This document shows, one piece after another, positions 25,089 through 33,846 of a stretch of 64,000 bases of DNA (within the stretch, counting starts at the first letter, position 1; every line of letters begins with the position of its first letter). Source of the stretch: Massilibacillus massiliensis. Its GTDB lineage: Bacteria; Bacillota; Negativicutes; FLKF01. The stretch lies in NCBI RefSeq assembly GCF_900086705.1, contig NZ_LT575483.1, positions 1,755,534-1,819,533 of the forward strand. The letters are read 5' to 3'. The notes under the pieces were generated by a model that was given only the letters and a program-made list of their open reading frames with translations, did not search any database and was not told where the DNA came from. Both the position numbers and the translations under genes were made by a program.

Positions 25089-25820
25089 TTATATTTGGCT
25101 AGCTAGACGACCAATTCCATAAAAATTGCTTCTGTCTTTAGCTAAGATTAAAGAGCAACTTTTTGTTAGGCCTGTACCATCTTTACTGACGCCAGCACTT
25201 GCTGTTGTCCACTCAGTATTAAACTCAGAATTTATAATAGGCACCCGCTCATCATGTGGGGGGCTGCCAGACATCTTGCTATTAAATTCTTTATAGGGTA
25301 TCACTGTATAGTGAACGCTAAATACTTGTTTGTGGCTGGCTGTATGTGGAATAGCGCCAACTATATTAAAGTAAGCTCTAAATATTTCTTCATGGTTGTT
25401 GGCTGTCTCGGGCAATATAACTGCAAATGCTATAGGGATAATCATCGTAGCTAGATTTTCCCTATATACCCAGTCAATTGTATAACCTTTTATATACAAT
25501 GAATGTTCGGGGGGAAGCGCTCGAAAGTAATCTAAATACCTACTAAATAATTGTCTTACGATTTCTGTATCATTTAACCCTTCAACTTCCGCCACAGGAA
25601 TTTTGGTATTTACCCGGAAAACAGCAAAGATTTTACCAGAATCTTCGGCATCGGGATTATTACCTAGAAGAGTTTTAATTTCGCTTGTCGTATATCTTGG
25701 TGTATGTATCGCATCACCAGACCGATTCTCAGCCGCCTTATCAAGCACGTTAACCGCCCAAACCGCTGATAATGCAAACAAGCCGAGGAAAAACACGAGC
25801 ATTAATTTTTTAAAACGCAT
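25089..25820 (-). CDS. Membrane-anchored partner protein, copy 1 (candidate immunity protein)
   Basis: A 243-residue protein with an N-terminal signal/anchor helix (MRFKKLMLVFFLGLFALSAVWAV) and a ~215-residue extracytoplasmic domain that I do not recognise. It is one of three paralogues that alternate with Amidase_6 hydrolases. This copy diverges from the other two in its first third and at its C-terminus. A GGGAGG site precedes the ATG at 25820. Its hydrolase partner downstream is truncated, so it survives as an orphan, which is expected for an immunity protein still protecting against kin. The immunity role is inference. Confidence 0.75.
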   Translation of the reverse strand: MRFKKLMLVFFLGLFALSAVWAVNVLDKAAENRSGDAIHTPRYTTSEIKTLLGNNPDAEDSGKIFAVFRVNTKIPVAEVEGLNDTEIVRQLFSRYLDYFRALPPEHSLYIKGYTIDWVYRENLATMIIPIAFAVILPETANNHEEIFRAYFNIVGAIPHTASHKQVFSVHYTVIPYKEFNSKMSGSPPHDERVPIINSEFNTEWTTASAGVSKDGTGLTKSCSLILAKDRSNFYGIGRLASQI

Positions 25821-25926
25821 TGCATAACCACCTCCCCACATTGATTAGCCTATATTCGTAATCGCTATCTGCATCTTAAGAAACTCCGCGGTCACAAAGA
25901 TGTCTTTTCAACCTTAAACCTCCATT

Positions 25927-26643
25927 CTAACGCCTCGTAATCCCTAGAGCGTTGAGAGTTTGAGGACCAACAACACCGTCTGGATACAGGCCGTTCTCTC
26001 TCTGAAAATCTTTAACCGTCTCTGTCGTAGCCGGTCCCTGTATACCATCTGGATCGCAATCAAGCGCTTTCTGAACCTGTTTGATAATATTATCTATGTT
26101 GCCAAAGTCATCTGTCGGCGGGTTAGTGTCGTCAAGTTCACCGTCGTCAGACCGATACTCGTCTTTTATATGTAGTAATCTCACGGGGCCTGCCATCAAG
26201 GCCCAGGCAAGGTCTTTACATCTGTGGGGATATGAATGGCAGGCATAGTATAAATAATTATTGCTCAACCATCCCTCTTCAATTTTAGTTATAATCGCTG
26301 AATGGTACCAACCATCAATAGGCCCCCAAAATTGGACAACATCGCCTAATTCGGCTTTTTCATGGGATGAAACCCAACCATCCTCATACACGTCACAGTA
26401 TTCTTTGATATTAACCATAAAGTTATGAAAAGTGTCTACATTTTTCCAAGCGGACGCGTGATGGCCATTAAATCTATTATCAAAATACCATCCGTCTGTC
26501 GGGTCATACGTTACCCTTCCCTCCGGAATGCCCGCTTCACGCCAGCAATAAGATACGAAGCTGGTGCAATCGTCTTTAAACTCGTATCCTCCATCCCAAT
26601 TTCTTAGCGCATAATTTACCGCTAGTTTCCATTTAAATATCAT
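25927..26643 (-). CDS. Amidase_6-type peptidoglycan hydrolase with PG-binding domain, copy 1
   Basis: A 238-residue protein without a signal peptide. Residues 1-150 resemble the putative amidase domain Amidase_6 (NlpC/P60-like fold): WKLAVNYALRNWDGGYEF, then the nucleophile in DDCTSFVSYCW and the His in GWYHSAIITKI. After a linker, a PG_binding_1 domain closes the protein (DGIQGPATTETVKDFQREN, DGVVGPQTLNALG). Its first helix is shortened in frame compared with copy 2. A leaderless cell-wall hydrolase beside VgrG and a PAAR-like protein fits an injected effector. A GGGG site precedes the ATG. Confidence 0.85.
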   Translation of the reverse strand: MIFKWKLAVNYALRNWDGGYEFKDDCTSFVSYCWREAGIPEGRVTYDPTDGWYFDNRFNGHHASAWKNVDTFHNFMVNIKEYCDVYEDGWVSSHEKAELGDVVQFWGPIDGWYHSAIITKIEEGWLSNNYLYYACHSYPHRCKDLAWALMAGPVRLLHIKDEYRSDDGELDDTNPPTDDFGNIDNIIKQVQKALDCDPDGIQGPATTETVKDFQRENGLYPDGVVGPQTLNALGITRR

Positions 26644-26667
26644 TTTTTCCCCTTCTTTTCATTAGTT

Positions 26668-27396
26668 TTATAATCCGTTACCTTCACTATCAATTGCATA
26701 AAAATTGCTGTCTTTAGATAAGTATAAATAGTAACCTTTTGTTAGGCCTGTCCCATCCTTACTGACGCCAGCACTTGCTGTTGTCCACTCAGTATTAAAC
26801 TCGACATTTGTAACAGGCACCCGCGAATCACGTGGAGGGTTACCAACTATCATAGTATTAAATGCTTTGTAGGGTATCACTGTATAGTGAACGCTAAATA
26901 CTTGTTTGTGGCTGGCTGTATGTGGAATAGCACCAACTATATTAAAGTAAGCTCTATATACTTCTTCATGGTCGTTGGCTGTCTCGGGCAATATAACTGC
27001 AAAAGCTATAGGGATAATCATAGTCGCTAGATTTTCCCTATATACCCAGTCAATTGTGTAACCTTTTATATACAATGAATGTTCGGGGGGAAGCGCTCGA
27101 AAGTGATCTAAATACCGAATCAATAGCTGTCTTACGATTTCTGTATCATTTAATCCTTCAACTTCCGCCACGGGAATTTTACTGTTTCTCTGGAATATAC
27201 CAAAGATTTCATTAGGCTCTTTGGCATTGGGGTCATTATCCAGAAGAGCTTTAATTTCGTCTGGTGTATATCTTGGTGTATGTATCGCATCACCGGACCG
27301 ATTCTCAGCCGCCTTATGAAGCACGTTAACCGCCCAAACCGCTGATAATGCAAACAAGCCGAGGAAAAACACGAGCATTAACTTTTTAAAACGCAT
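26668..27396 (-). CDS. Membrane-anchored partner protein, copy 2 (candidate immunity protein)
   Basis: A 242-residue protein with the same N-terminal anchor as copies 1 and 3 and nearly identical to copy 3. The conserved core includes PEHSLYIKGYTIDWVYRENL and GAIPHTASHK. It starts 87 bases after the copy-2 hydrolase stop and ends about 25 bases before the copy-1 hydrolase start. The location outside the cytoplasm is where protection against an injected peptidoglycan hydrolase would be needed. No known family recognised. Confidence 0.75.
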   Translation of the reverse strand: MRFKKLMLVFFLGLFALSAVWAVNVLHKAAENRSGDAIHTPRYTPDEIKALLDNDPNAKEPNEIFGIFQRNSKIPVAEVEGLNDTEIVRQLLIRYLDHFRALPPEHSLYIKGYTIDWVYRENLATMIIPIAFAVILPETANDHEEVYRAYFNIVGAIPHTASHKQVFSVHYTVIPYKAFNTMIVGNPPRDSRVPVTNVEFNTEWTTASAGVSKDGTGLTKGYYLYLSKDSNFYAIDSEGNGL

Positions 27397-27483
27397 TGCA
27401 TAACCATCTCCTCACCTTGATTGTCCATATTCGTAATCGCTATCTGCGTCTTAAGAACCGCCGCGGTCACAAAGATGTTATTT

Positions 27484-28212
27484 TTAGTCTTGAATCCCCA
27501 GAGCGTTAAGCGTTTGAGGACCAATAATACCATCCGGATACAGGCCGTTCTCTCTCTGAAATGCTTTAAGCGCCTCTGTTGTAGCCGGTCCCTGTACGCC
27601 ATCTGGATCGCCACAGTCATAGCCCGCACTGTTAAGCGCTTTTTGAACTTTAATAATAATATTATCTCCTACATCGTCAAAAAATCCCTCTGACTCCGGG
27701 TTAGGGTCGTCAAGGGTACCGTCGTCAGATCGATACTCATCTTTTATATGCAGGATTCTCACTTCGCCCCAGAAACGAGCAAGGCTTTTGCATCTGTGAG
27801 AGTCTGTATGCGCGGCATAATATAAAGATTTACCCAAAACTCCCTCATCAATTCTAGTTATAATTGCTGAATGATACCACCCCTTACCAGGCACCAAAAA
27901 TTGGATAACATCACCTAACTTAGCGTTTTCATGGAATGAAACCCAACCATCCTCATACACGTCACAGTATTCTTTGATATTAACCATAAAGTTGTGAAAA
28001 ATTTCTACATTTTTCCATGCAGCTGCGTGGTGGTTAGCACGTCTATCTTCAAAATACCAACCGTCGGTCGGGTCATACGCCACCGTTTCTTCAGGAATGC
28101 CCGCTGCTCGCCAGCAATACGATACGAAGCTGGTGCAATCGTTTTCAAACTCGTATTCTCCATCCCAATTGCTTAGTGCATAATTCACCGCTAGTTTCCA
28201 TTTAAATTCCAT
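27484..28212 (-). CDS. Amidase_6-type peptidoglycan hydrolase with PG-binding domain, copy 2
   Basis: A 242-residue leaderless hydrolase, the best preserved of the three. The catalytic Cys lies in NDCTSFVSYCWRAAG, the His in GWYHSAIITRI; the PG_binding_1 domain is complete (VQKALNSAGYDCGDPDGVQG, FQRENGLYPDGIIGPQ). The ends match copy 1 closely, while the middle (about residues 95-145, around the second active-site region) has diverged, as seen in effectors under diversifying selection. It follows partner copy 3 by 24 bases. Confidence 0.85.
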   Translation of the reverse strand: MEFKWKLAVNYALSNWDGEYEFENDCTSFVSYCWRAAGIPEETVAYDPTDGWYFEDRRANHHAAAWKNVEIFHNFMVNIKEYCDVYEDGWVSFHENAKLGDVIQFLVPGKGWYHSAIITRIDEGVLGKSLYYAAHTDSHRCKSLARFWGEVRILHIKDEYRSDDGTLDDPNPESEGFFDDVGDNIIIKVQKALNSAGYDCGDPDGVQGPATTEALKAFQRENGLYPDGIIGPQTLNALGIQD

Positions 28213-28235
28213 TCATGTCCCTACCTTCTTCAGTT

Positions 28236-28964
28236 TTATAACCCGCTAACTTCACGATCAATTGCATAAAAATTGCGGTCTTTAGATAAGTATAAATAGT
28301 AACCTTTTGTTAGGCCTGTCCCATCCTTACTGACGTAAGCACTTGCTGTTGTCCACTCAGTATTAAACTCGACATTTGTAACAGGCACCCGCGAATCACG
28401 TGGAGGGTTACCAACTATCATAGTATTAAATTCTTTGTAGGGTATCACTGTATAGTGAACGCTAAACACTTCTTTGTGACTGGCTGTATGTGGAATAGCT
28501 CCAACTATATTAAAGTAAGCTCTATATACTTCTTCATGGTTGTTGGCTGTCTCGGGCAATATAACTGAAAAAGCCATAGGGAAAATCATAGTAGCTAGAT
28601 TTTCCCTATATACCCAGTCAATTGTATAACCTTTGATGTACAATGAATGTTCGGGGGGAAGCGCTCGAAAGTGATCTAAATATCGAATCAATAGCTGCCT
28701 TACGATTTCTGTATCATTTAATCCTTCAACTTCCGCCACGGGAATTTTACTGTTTCTCTGGAATATACCAAAGATTTCATTAGGCTCTTTGGCATCGGGG
28801 TCATTATCCAGAAGAACTTTAATTTCGTCTGGTGTATATCTTGGTGTATGTATCGCATCACCAGACCGATTCTCAGCAGCCTTATGAAGCACGTTAACCG
28901 CCCAAACCGCTGCTAATACAAACAAGCCGAGGAAAAACACGAGCATTAATTTTTTAAAACGCAT
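28236..28964 (-). CDS. Membrane-anchored partner protein, copy 3 (candidate immunity protein)
   Basis: A 242-residue paralogue lying directly after the VgrG-like gene (24-base gap) and before hydrolase copy 2. The N-terminal helix MRFKKLMLVFFLGLFVLAAV is an uncleaved anchor or signal peptide. Its near identity with copy 2 indicates recent tandem duplication. Function is unknown; see the immunity argument for copy 1. An alternative is that it assists folding or export of the hydrolase. Confidence 0.75.
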   Translation of the reverse strand: MRFKKLMLVFFLGLFVLAAVWAVNVLHKAAENRSGDAIHTPRYTPDEIKVLLDNDPDAKEPNEIFGIFQRNSKIPVAEVEGLNDTEIVRQLLIRYLDHFRALPPEHSLYIKGYTIDWVYRENLATMIFPMAFSVILPETANNHEEVYRAYFNIVGAIPHTASHKEVFSVHYTVIPYKEFNTMIVGNPPRDSRVPVTNVEFNTEWTTASAYVSKDGTGLTKGYYLYLSKDRNFYAIDREVSGL

Positions 28965-28988
28965 TGCATAACCACCTCCTCACATTGA

Positions 28989-30425
28989 TTAGCCCATCTT
29001 AATGTCAGAACCATCGATTCTCACTCCACCAGGCGTCATATTGATATTGCTGCCACCGCAAGTGATCTGGACTTTTTCTTCACCATCTACCCTAATTTCC
29101 GCAGCCGATATATTGATCAGTTCATCGGCACGAATTTTAATATTATTTTTCGTCGTTATAGTCACCCCATCTTCATCATGCCAGGTAATTGACACATCTG
29201 TTGCTTGCATAATAATCCGATCAGGCGCCAGGATGATTTCTTTTCCATGCGCTTTGATGCTTTTAACTGCCGGGTCTTTCCAGCGGTCACGTTCCAGCCC
29301 AAATTGCGACTCATCACGTTCTTTATAATAAGGCCATAGCCGGTTAACCGAGTTTATTACAAAACATCCGGCTTCGTGTACGTCAGCAAAATACAATCGT
29401 ACACGATCCCCGATTTCAGGCATCATGTATATTCCCGAAATAATGCCGGAGCTATACATACTGGCATACTCAAACCAACGCGCTTTTTCTTTATCTTGAT
29501 ATTCATCAATGGATAAATGCAATTTTACCCTTGTGCCTTGAACAGCAAGTACCATTGCTTCCATTGCTGTTCCGACAATTTTTTCATTATAAATACGTTT
29601 TTGCTGCAATCCCTCGGCATCAGTCAGACTGTATCCGTGCACTAATTCCCCCTTTTCGATATGTGTATCAATACTTTCTACATAGAGGGTTTGCCCTTGG
29701 AAAAGTACTGGCTGCCCCATGGTTAGCAGCATGTTGCTTTGTACACGATAAGCCATAGAGTATCCACCATCATAGGCACTGGGACCTGCATCTGCCGGTA
29801 ATATTCTTTTTTCAGTTGTATAGTTTGTTTCTGTTAATGTCACGGCAGGCATATTTTTCATGATGCCAAAATATAGTTTAGGAGTAGACGATTCACAACT
29901 AGCAATTATGCCTGTATGAAATTCTGACGCCAGCATCACTAAAAAATCCCAGTCGTTTTGAACGAACTGCAGAAAAAAATTATATAATGTCAGCGTATCA
30001 TTTTTGTAAAAAATCACACCGGCACCTTCATATGGAGCGAGAACCTGTTTCACTATTTCACTTATAGGCATTTTGGCGTCCTGAAAAGAACGTGACCGAT
30101 TCATAAGTGACAGCTTGTAAGTCATAGAAGCTGCTTCAATACACAGATGATATACGTCTCGTACTACTTTTACTTTAATATGCGTAACCATGCCCTGGAA
30201 CAAAACTAGCGCTTCCTCGCCGATTCCTTCCGATTGTACTGTTATCATGGTTTCTATCGAGGTCATTGCTACATAAAGGTCTTTTATTTCCTCTGTGACA
30301 ATCGCATCAAGCGTCAGCATAGCATGGTTAGAAATTGTCTGGACAAGCTTGATGTCATGGATTCCTACAATCTGGTCATATGGGTATACCTTTAAAAATC
30401 TAAATAGTATAATTGGTAGTTTCAT
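28989..30425 (-). CDS. VgrG/phage gpD-like contractile-injection spike protein
   Basis: A 478-residue protein. The N-terminal two thirds follow the gpD/VgrG base fold (ANDWDFLVMLASEFHTGIIA-type segment: QNDWDFLVMLASEF), then a gp5-like OB domain (VQGTRVKLHLS, SGIISGIYMMPEIGDRVRLYF) and a C-terminal beta-needle with repeating short strands (DGVTITTKNNIKIRADELI). It has no toxin extension. It would form the trimeric spike that the DUF4280 protein sharpens. Sheath, tube and baseplate genes are absent from the window, so this is an orphan spike locus. AGGAGG precedes the ATG. Confidence 0.88.
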   Translation of the reverse strand: MKLPIILFRFLKVYPYDQIVGIHDIKLVQTISNHAMLTLDAIVTEEIKDLYVAMTSIETMITVQSEGIGEEALVLFQGMVTHIKVKVVRDVYHLCIEAASMTYKLSLMNRSRSFQDAKMPISEIVKQVLAPYEGAGVIFYKNDTLTLYNFFLQFVQNDWDFLVMLASEFHTGIIASCESSTPKLYFGIMKNMPAVTLTETNYTTEKRILPADAGPSAYDGGYSMAYRVQSNMLLTMGQPVLFQGQTLYVESIDTHIEKGELVHGYSLTDAEGLQQKRIYNEKIVGTAMEAMVLAVQGTRVKLHLSIDEYQDKEKARWFEYASMYSSGIISGIYMMPEIGDRVRLYFADVHEAGCFVINSVNRLWPYYKERDESQFGLERDRWKDPAVKSIKAHGKEIILAPDRIIMQATDVSITWHDEDGVTITTKNNIKIRADELINISAAEIRVDGEEKVQITCGGSNINMTPGGVRIDGSDIKMG

Positions 30426-30458
30426 ACATGTTCCTCCTTCTATAATATAGTTTTAACC

Positions 30459-31757
30459 CTAGGCTAATTCTCCAATCCAGTGGTACTCAGGGTAGCGATA
30501 CTGGAGTTCTGAAACTAGAAAACTCATTTGTTCTACGGTAATAAATGTGGGATTTTCTGCTTCGAAAATAACTTTCATCATCTCTTTAGTGTGCTCGTCG
30601 CGAATCTCATCTGCGACAAAGTAGTTTACATCGCGAGTTTCCCCTACAGTGTCTTGGGTTACCTGGCTGTCGAGCTTATAAAATTTGATTTTCTCTGCCG
30701 CGTAAAAATTGTTGACTATACGAATGAACTCTCCTTTCGTTCGTATCGACTGCTTGTTTTTCGCTGCCGCAAAGCGCTCAATAAAGCTGTCTTTACGACG
30801 GTTGTTAATAATTGGGTAATTGAGCCAAGGTATATCCGTAGCTGAAGGTATATGAAATTTGACTACTCTCCATTTTGGCATTTTTGGTATATTCGTGATA
30901 ATCACGAGTTTATCAGCATCATATCTTACGGAAACAATATTCGAATTGGACGGATGGACCAGGTAGCCGTGGTCAGCTCCTAATTCCGACAGAAAAAATC
31001 GATGTTCAAAAAGACCTTGCTTAGGTAGCGGGATAGGAAAAGCGTTCTTGGAAATCATCAGTTGTTGGACATTCCAGAGCAATATCATATCGTCTTTTTT
31101 ATACTGCTCATAAGCACCTAAATGTACTGTAAGTGCATTGATTTTTTCATTAGGTTGAAAGGGAGGCAATTCTTTAATCGCTACGCTGACAAATTTATAC
31201 GCATAAGGGTTGTTAACAGTTTTCCATTCAATATTATTAAACTGAAAAAGCTTATAGACTTTTTCAATTGGTTTCAAATATTTACTACTTGGAGATAGTT
31301 CGATATTTGTTATGTATGTATGATTTCTGTCCGTCACTATTTCAACGTGATAGTTACATTCCGTTTGTTCGTCGAGCATCTGCTGAATGATTTTTCCTTC
31401 ACATTCCATGAAAATATTGCACAGGACTGCTTTTCCATCTTGTTTAATTTTTTCTTTCATCCAATCAACATCATCAATACCTCTTCTAAGCTCTCCCGGA
31501 ATCATAGGAAACAAGCCTGCATTATCTTGCAGATAGTCACTTCTATTACACACTGTTGTATAAATTGCACATTTTGTATGATCTAAAGGTAACTCTTTCA
31601 TTACTCTTTCTTCTAATGCTCTATCCGCGTTCAATTGGTACTGTACAATATCCATAAAAAGACCTTGTAAGACTTCTTTTACGATACTCCGCACCTCGAG
31701 ATTGTTTATACTCATAATTCTGTCTCGAACTAATTTTCTCCATTTCGTTTCATTCAA
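30459..31757 (-). CDS. Unknown protein heading the VgrG island operon
   Basis: A 432-residue soluble protein of a family I do not recognise, without signal peptide or membrane helices. Features include a helical N-terminal third (IVKEVLQGLFMDIVQYQLNADRALEERV), a central beta-rich part and a C-terminal helix region ending YRYPEYHWIGEL. I prefer the TTG at 31757, which lies 9 bases after GGAGG; the first ATG at 31715 lacks a site, and the open frame to 31826 is not supported. It is first in the operon and 33 bases before VgrG, so a chaperone, adaptor or baseplate-like role for the spike is a reasonable guess. Confidence 0.7.
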   Translation of the reverse strand: MNETKWRKLVRDRIMSINNLEVRSIVKEVLQGLFMDIVQYQLNADRALEERVMKELPLDHTKCAIYTTVCNRSDYLQDNAGLFPMIPGELRRGIDDVDWMKEKIKQDGKAVLCNIFMECEGKIIQQMLDEQTECNYHVEIVTDRNHTYITNIELSPSSKYLKPIEKVYKLFQFNNIEWKTVNNPYAYKFVSVAIKELPPFQPNEKINALTVHLGAYEQYKKDDMILLWNVQQLMISKNAFPIPLPKQGLFEHRFFLSELGADHGYLVHPSNSNIVSVRYDADKLVIITNIPKMPKWRVVKFHIPSATDIPWLNYPIINNRRKDSFIERFAAAKNKQSIRTKGEFIRIVNNFYAAEKIKFYKLDSQVTQDTVGETRDVNYFVADEIRDEHTKEMMKVIFEAENPTFITVEQMSFLVSELQYRYPEYHWIGELA

Positions 31758-32055
31758 ATTGCATAACCTCCATACAACAAAACAATATCCCTTAGCCACG
31801 ACCACCACTTCAAATGGTGGTTTCACCCTTCCACTGACTCTGTTCTCCCCAGCTTAGCCGAGAAATTGAGAAATTCATTCAATTTGTTCTTTCTTGACAT
31901 AGTGCCGTTCGTCACCACCATTGTTTTGCATGTTTTTAAAATTTATACTTCATTATAAATTTAAACTAAATTTGTATAATATATAAAATTCGCCAAATAT
32001 ATTCCTAAATACTCTTTTTTTACATGGGTAATTTTTACTATTTTACACTTAAAAA
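31758..32055. other. Upstream region of the VgrG island
   Basis: No gene is visible. A perfect 7-bp hairpin (ACCACCA/TGGTGGT, about 31800-31820) lies just upstream of the first gene, and the 31950-32000 stretch is very AT-rich and could hold the leftward promoter; I could not settle on one hexamer pair. Confidence 0.4.
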
Positions 32056-32104
32056 TAGAAAGAGCAGGCAATCTCTCAGTTGAGATTACCTGCCCTAAAT
32101 TCAC
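32056..32104 (-). terminator. Intrinsic terminator after serA
   Basis: On the minus strand GCAGGTAATCTC-AACT-GAGAGATTGCCTGC folds into a strong stem followed by TCTTTCTATTTT. It ends serA. It corresponds to the terminator at 22403-22450 on the other side of the island. Confidence 0.82.
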
Positions 32105-32144
32105 CTAATAAGCATATCCTAAAAAATTAAATATTTCCTATTTG

Positions 32145-32181
32145 ACTGTTGTTTTTCTGCTTCTAAAATGCAACTTTCTTC
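32145..32181. repeat. Direct repeat, right copy (37 bp, 36 identical)
   Basis: This partner of 22494-22530 lies between the serA stop codon and its terminator. The duplicated unit including the terminator is about 140 bp. Confidence 0.85.
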
Positions 32182-32188
32182 TATTATA

Positions 32189-33775
32189 TTATATTGCGTA
32201 AAAATTTACTAATTTTGCGCCAAAAATTCCTTCAATTGCAACTACCTCATCCAACACATGACTCGGAATATCATTATCCACACTCAATACCATAATGTTT
32301 GTACCCGAAACGTCTGTCTTACCGACCTGCATACTAGAAATATTAATACCAGCTGCGCCCATAACAGAACCAACTTTACCAATAATACCAGGGCAGTTAA
32401 TATGCGGGCAGATCAAAATTCTCGCATGTGGATCAACGTCAACTCTATAACCGTTAATCGAAACGATACGCGCTTCTTCTCCAAATAATGTGCCTTGTAT
32501 CGAAATCACTTCATCTTTTTTTGCTTTGATACGAACCGTAAGTAAATTGGCAAAATTCTCAGCTTCTTTATATTTTACTTCCTTTACTTTAATATTACGT
32601 GATTTTGCAATACTTGGCGCATTTACATAATTTACAACTTCCTGTAAAATCGGATTCAATATTCCTTTTAATACCGCGGTCGTAACCATTTTGGTATCGA
32701 GTTCAGAGATTTCTCCTTTATATTCGACCTCCACCTCATGAATTGCTCCATTTGCCAATGAACGTGCGGTACACCCCATACGCTCTGCCAAGGTAAAATA
32801 AGGTTTAATTAACTTCATCACTTGTGCAGAAACCGGCGCCATATTCACCGCTGTCAATACTGGTTCGCCTTTAAGTGCTCCAGCAACACCGTGCGCAACA
32901 TCAACTGCAACACCAACTTGCGCTTCCATCGTAGAGGCACCGAGATGCGGCGTTAAAACAATGTGATCTACACCAACCAATGGATGTTCTAGGCCAAGTG
33001 GTTCACTTGTAAATACATCAATTGCAGCACCTGCCACAATCCCTTCCTTTACCGCTTCTGCAAGATCTTTTTCATCAATAATTCCGCCGCGGGCACAATT
33101 TACCAAACGAACACCCTTCTTCATTTTTGCCATGATTTCTTTATTAATCATGCCTTTTGTTTGTGGTGTCAGCGGCATATGCACCGTAATAAAATCTGCT
33201 CTTTCATAAATTTCATCTAAAGAGACAACTTCAATCCCCAGATTTTTTGCTCGTTCTTCATTGATATATGGATCATAGCCGATTATATTCATATCAAAAG
33301 CTTGTGCACGTTTTGCAACTCCACTGCCAATGCGCCCTAAGCCAATAACTCCAAGTGTTTTTTCTCTAAGCTCAACCCCAACATATTTGCTGCGATTCCA
33401 TTCTCCCTTTTGCAAAGTTTCATTTGCAATCGGAATATTTCTTGACATAGCAAGCATCATTGCCATCGTATGCTCCGTTGCCGCAATCGTATTCCCCTCA
33501 GGTGCATTCAATACAATCACACCTTTATCGGTTGCAGCCTGCACATCAATATTATCCACGCCGACGCCAGCCCGACCGATGACTTTTAAATTTGCTGCAG
33601 CTGCTAATACTTCTTTTGTCACCTTACTCGCACTGCGTACGATAAGTCCATCAAACTGCGGTATAATTTCCAGCAATTCATCCGCAGGCAATTTAGGTTT
33701 TACAACAACTTCAAAATCCTTACTTAAAATATCAATTCCTTCTTGCGATACACCATCAGCAATTAAAACCTTCAT
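32189..33775 (-). CDS. serA: D-3-phosphoglycerate dehydrogenase (long form)
   Basis: Oxidises 3-phosphoglycerate to 3-phosphohydroxypyruvate, the first step of serine synthesis. The 528-residue type I protein has the substrate domain, NAD-binding GVIGLGRIGSGVA, the Arg in NCARGGIIDE, the catalytic His in LTPHLGAST, then the intervening ASB domain and a C-terminal ACT domain (ILICPHINCPGIIGKVGSVM) for serine feedback. I start at the ATG; a TTG one codon upstream is equally spaced from the ribosome site. It is controlled by the T-box at 33847-34108 and diverges from serC. Confidence 0.95.
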   Translation of the reverse strand: MKVLIADGVSQEGIDILSKDFEVVVKPKLPADELLEIIPQFDGLIVRSASKVTKEVLAAAANLKVIGRAGVGVDNIDVQAATDKGVIVLNAPEGNTIAATEHTMAMMLAMSRNIPIANETLQKGEWNRSKYVGVELREKTLGVIGLGRIGSGVAKRAQAFDMNIIGYDPYINEERAKNLGIEVVSLDEIYERADFITVHMPLTPQTKGMINKEIMAKMKKGVRLVNCARGGIIDEKDLAEAVKEGIVAGAAIDVFTSEPLGLEHPLVGVDHIVLTPHLGASTMEAQVGVAVDVAHGVAGALKGEPVLTAVNMAPVSAQVMKLIKPYFTLAERMGCTARSLANGAIHEVEVEYKGEISELDTKMVTTAVLKGILNPILQEVVNYVNAPSIAKSRNIKVKEVKYKEAENFANLLTVRIKAKKDEVISIQGTLFGEEARIVSINGYRVDVDPHARILICPHINCPGIIGKVGSVMGAAGINISSMQVGKTDVSGTNIMVLSVDNDIPSHVLDEVVAIEGIFGAKLVNFYAI

Positions 33776-33846
33776 CAATCGTTCGCCCCTTTTTATTTTA
33801 AAATGTTAAAATCTTGTACAAACTATACATCAACAGACAAATAAAA

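Noticed and set aside
33330-33809. 159-residue open frame opposite serA
   Set aside because: Antisense shadow of a certain gene with no ribosome site and low-complexity composition.
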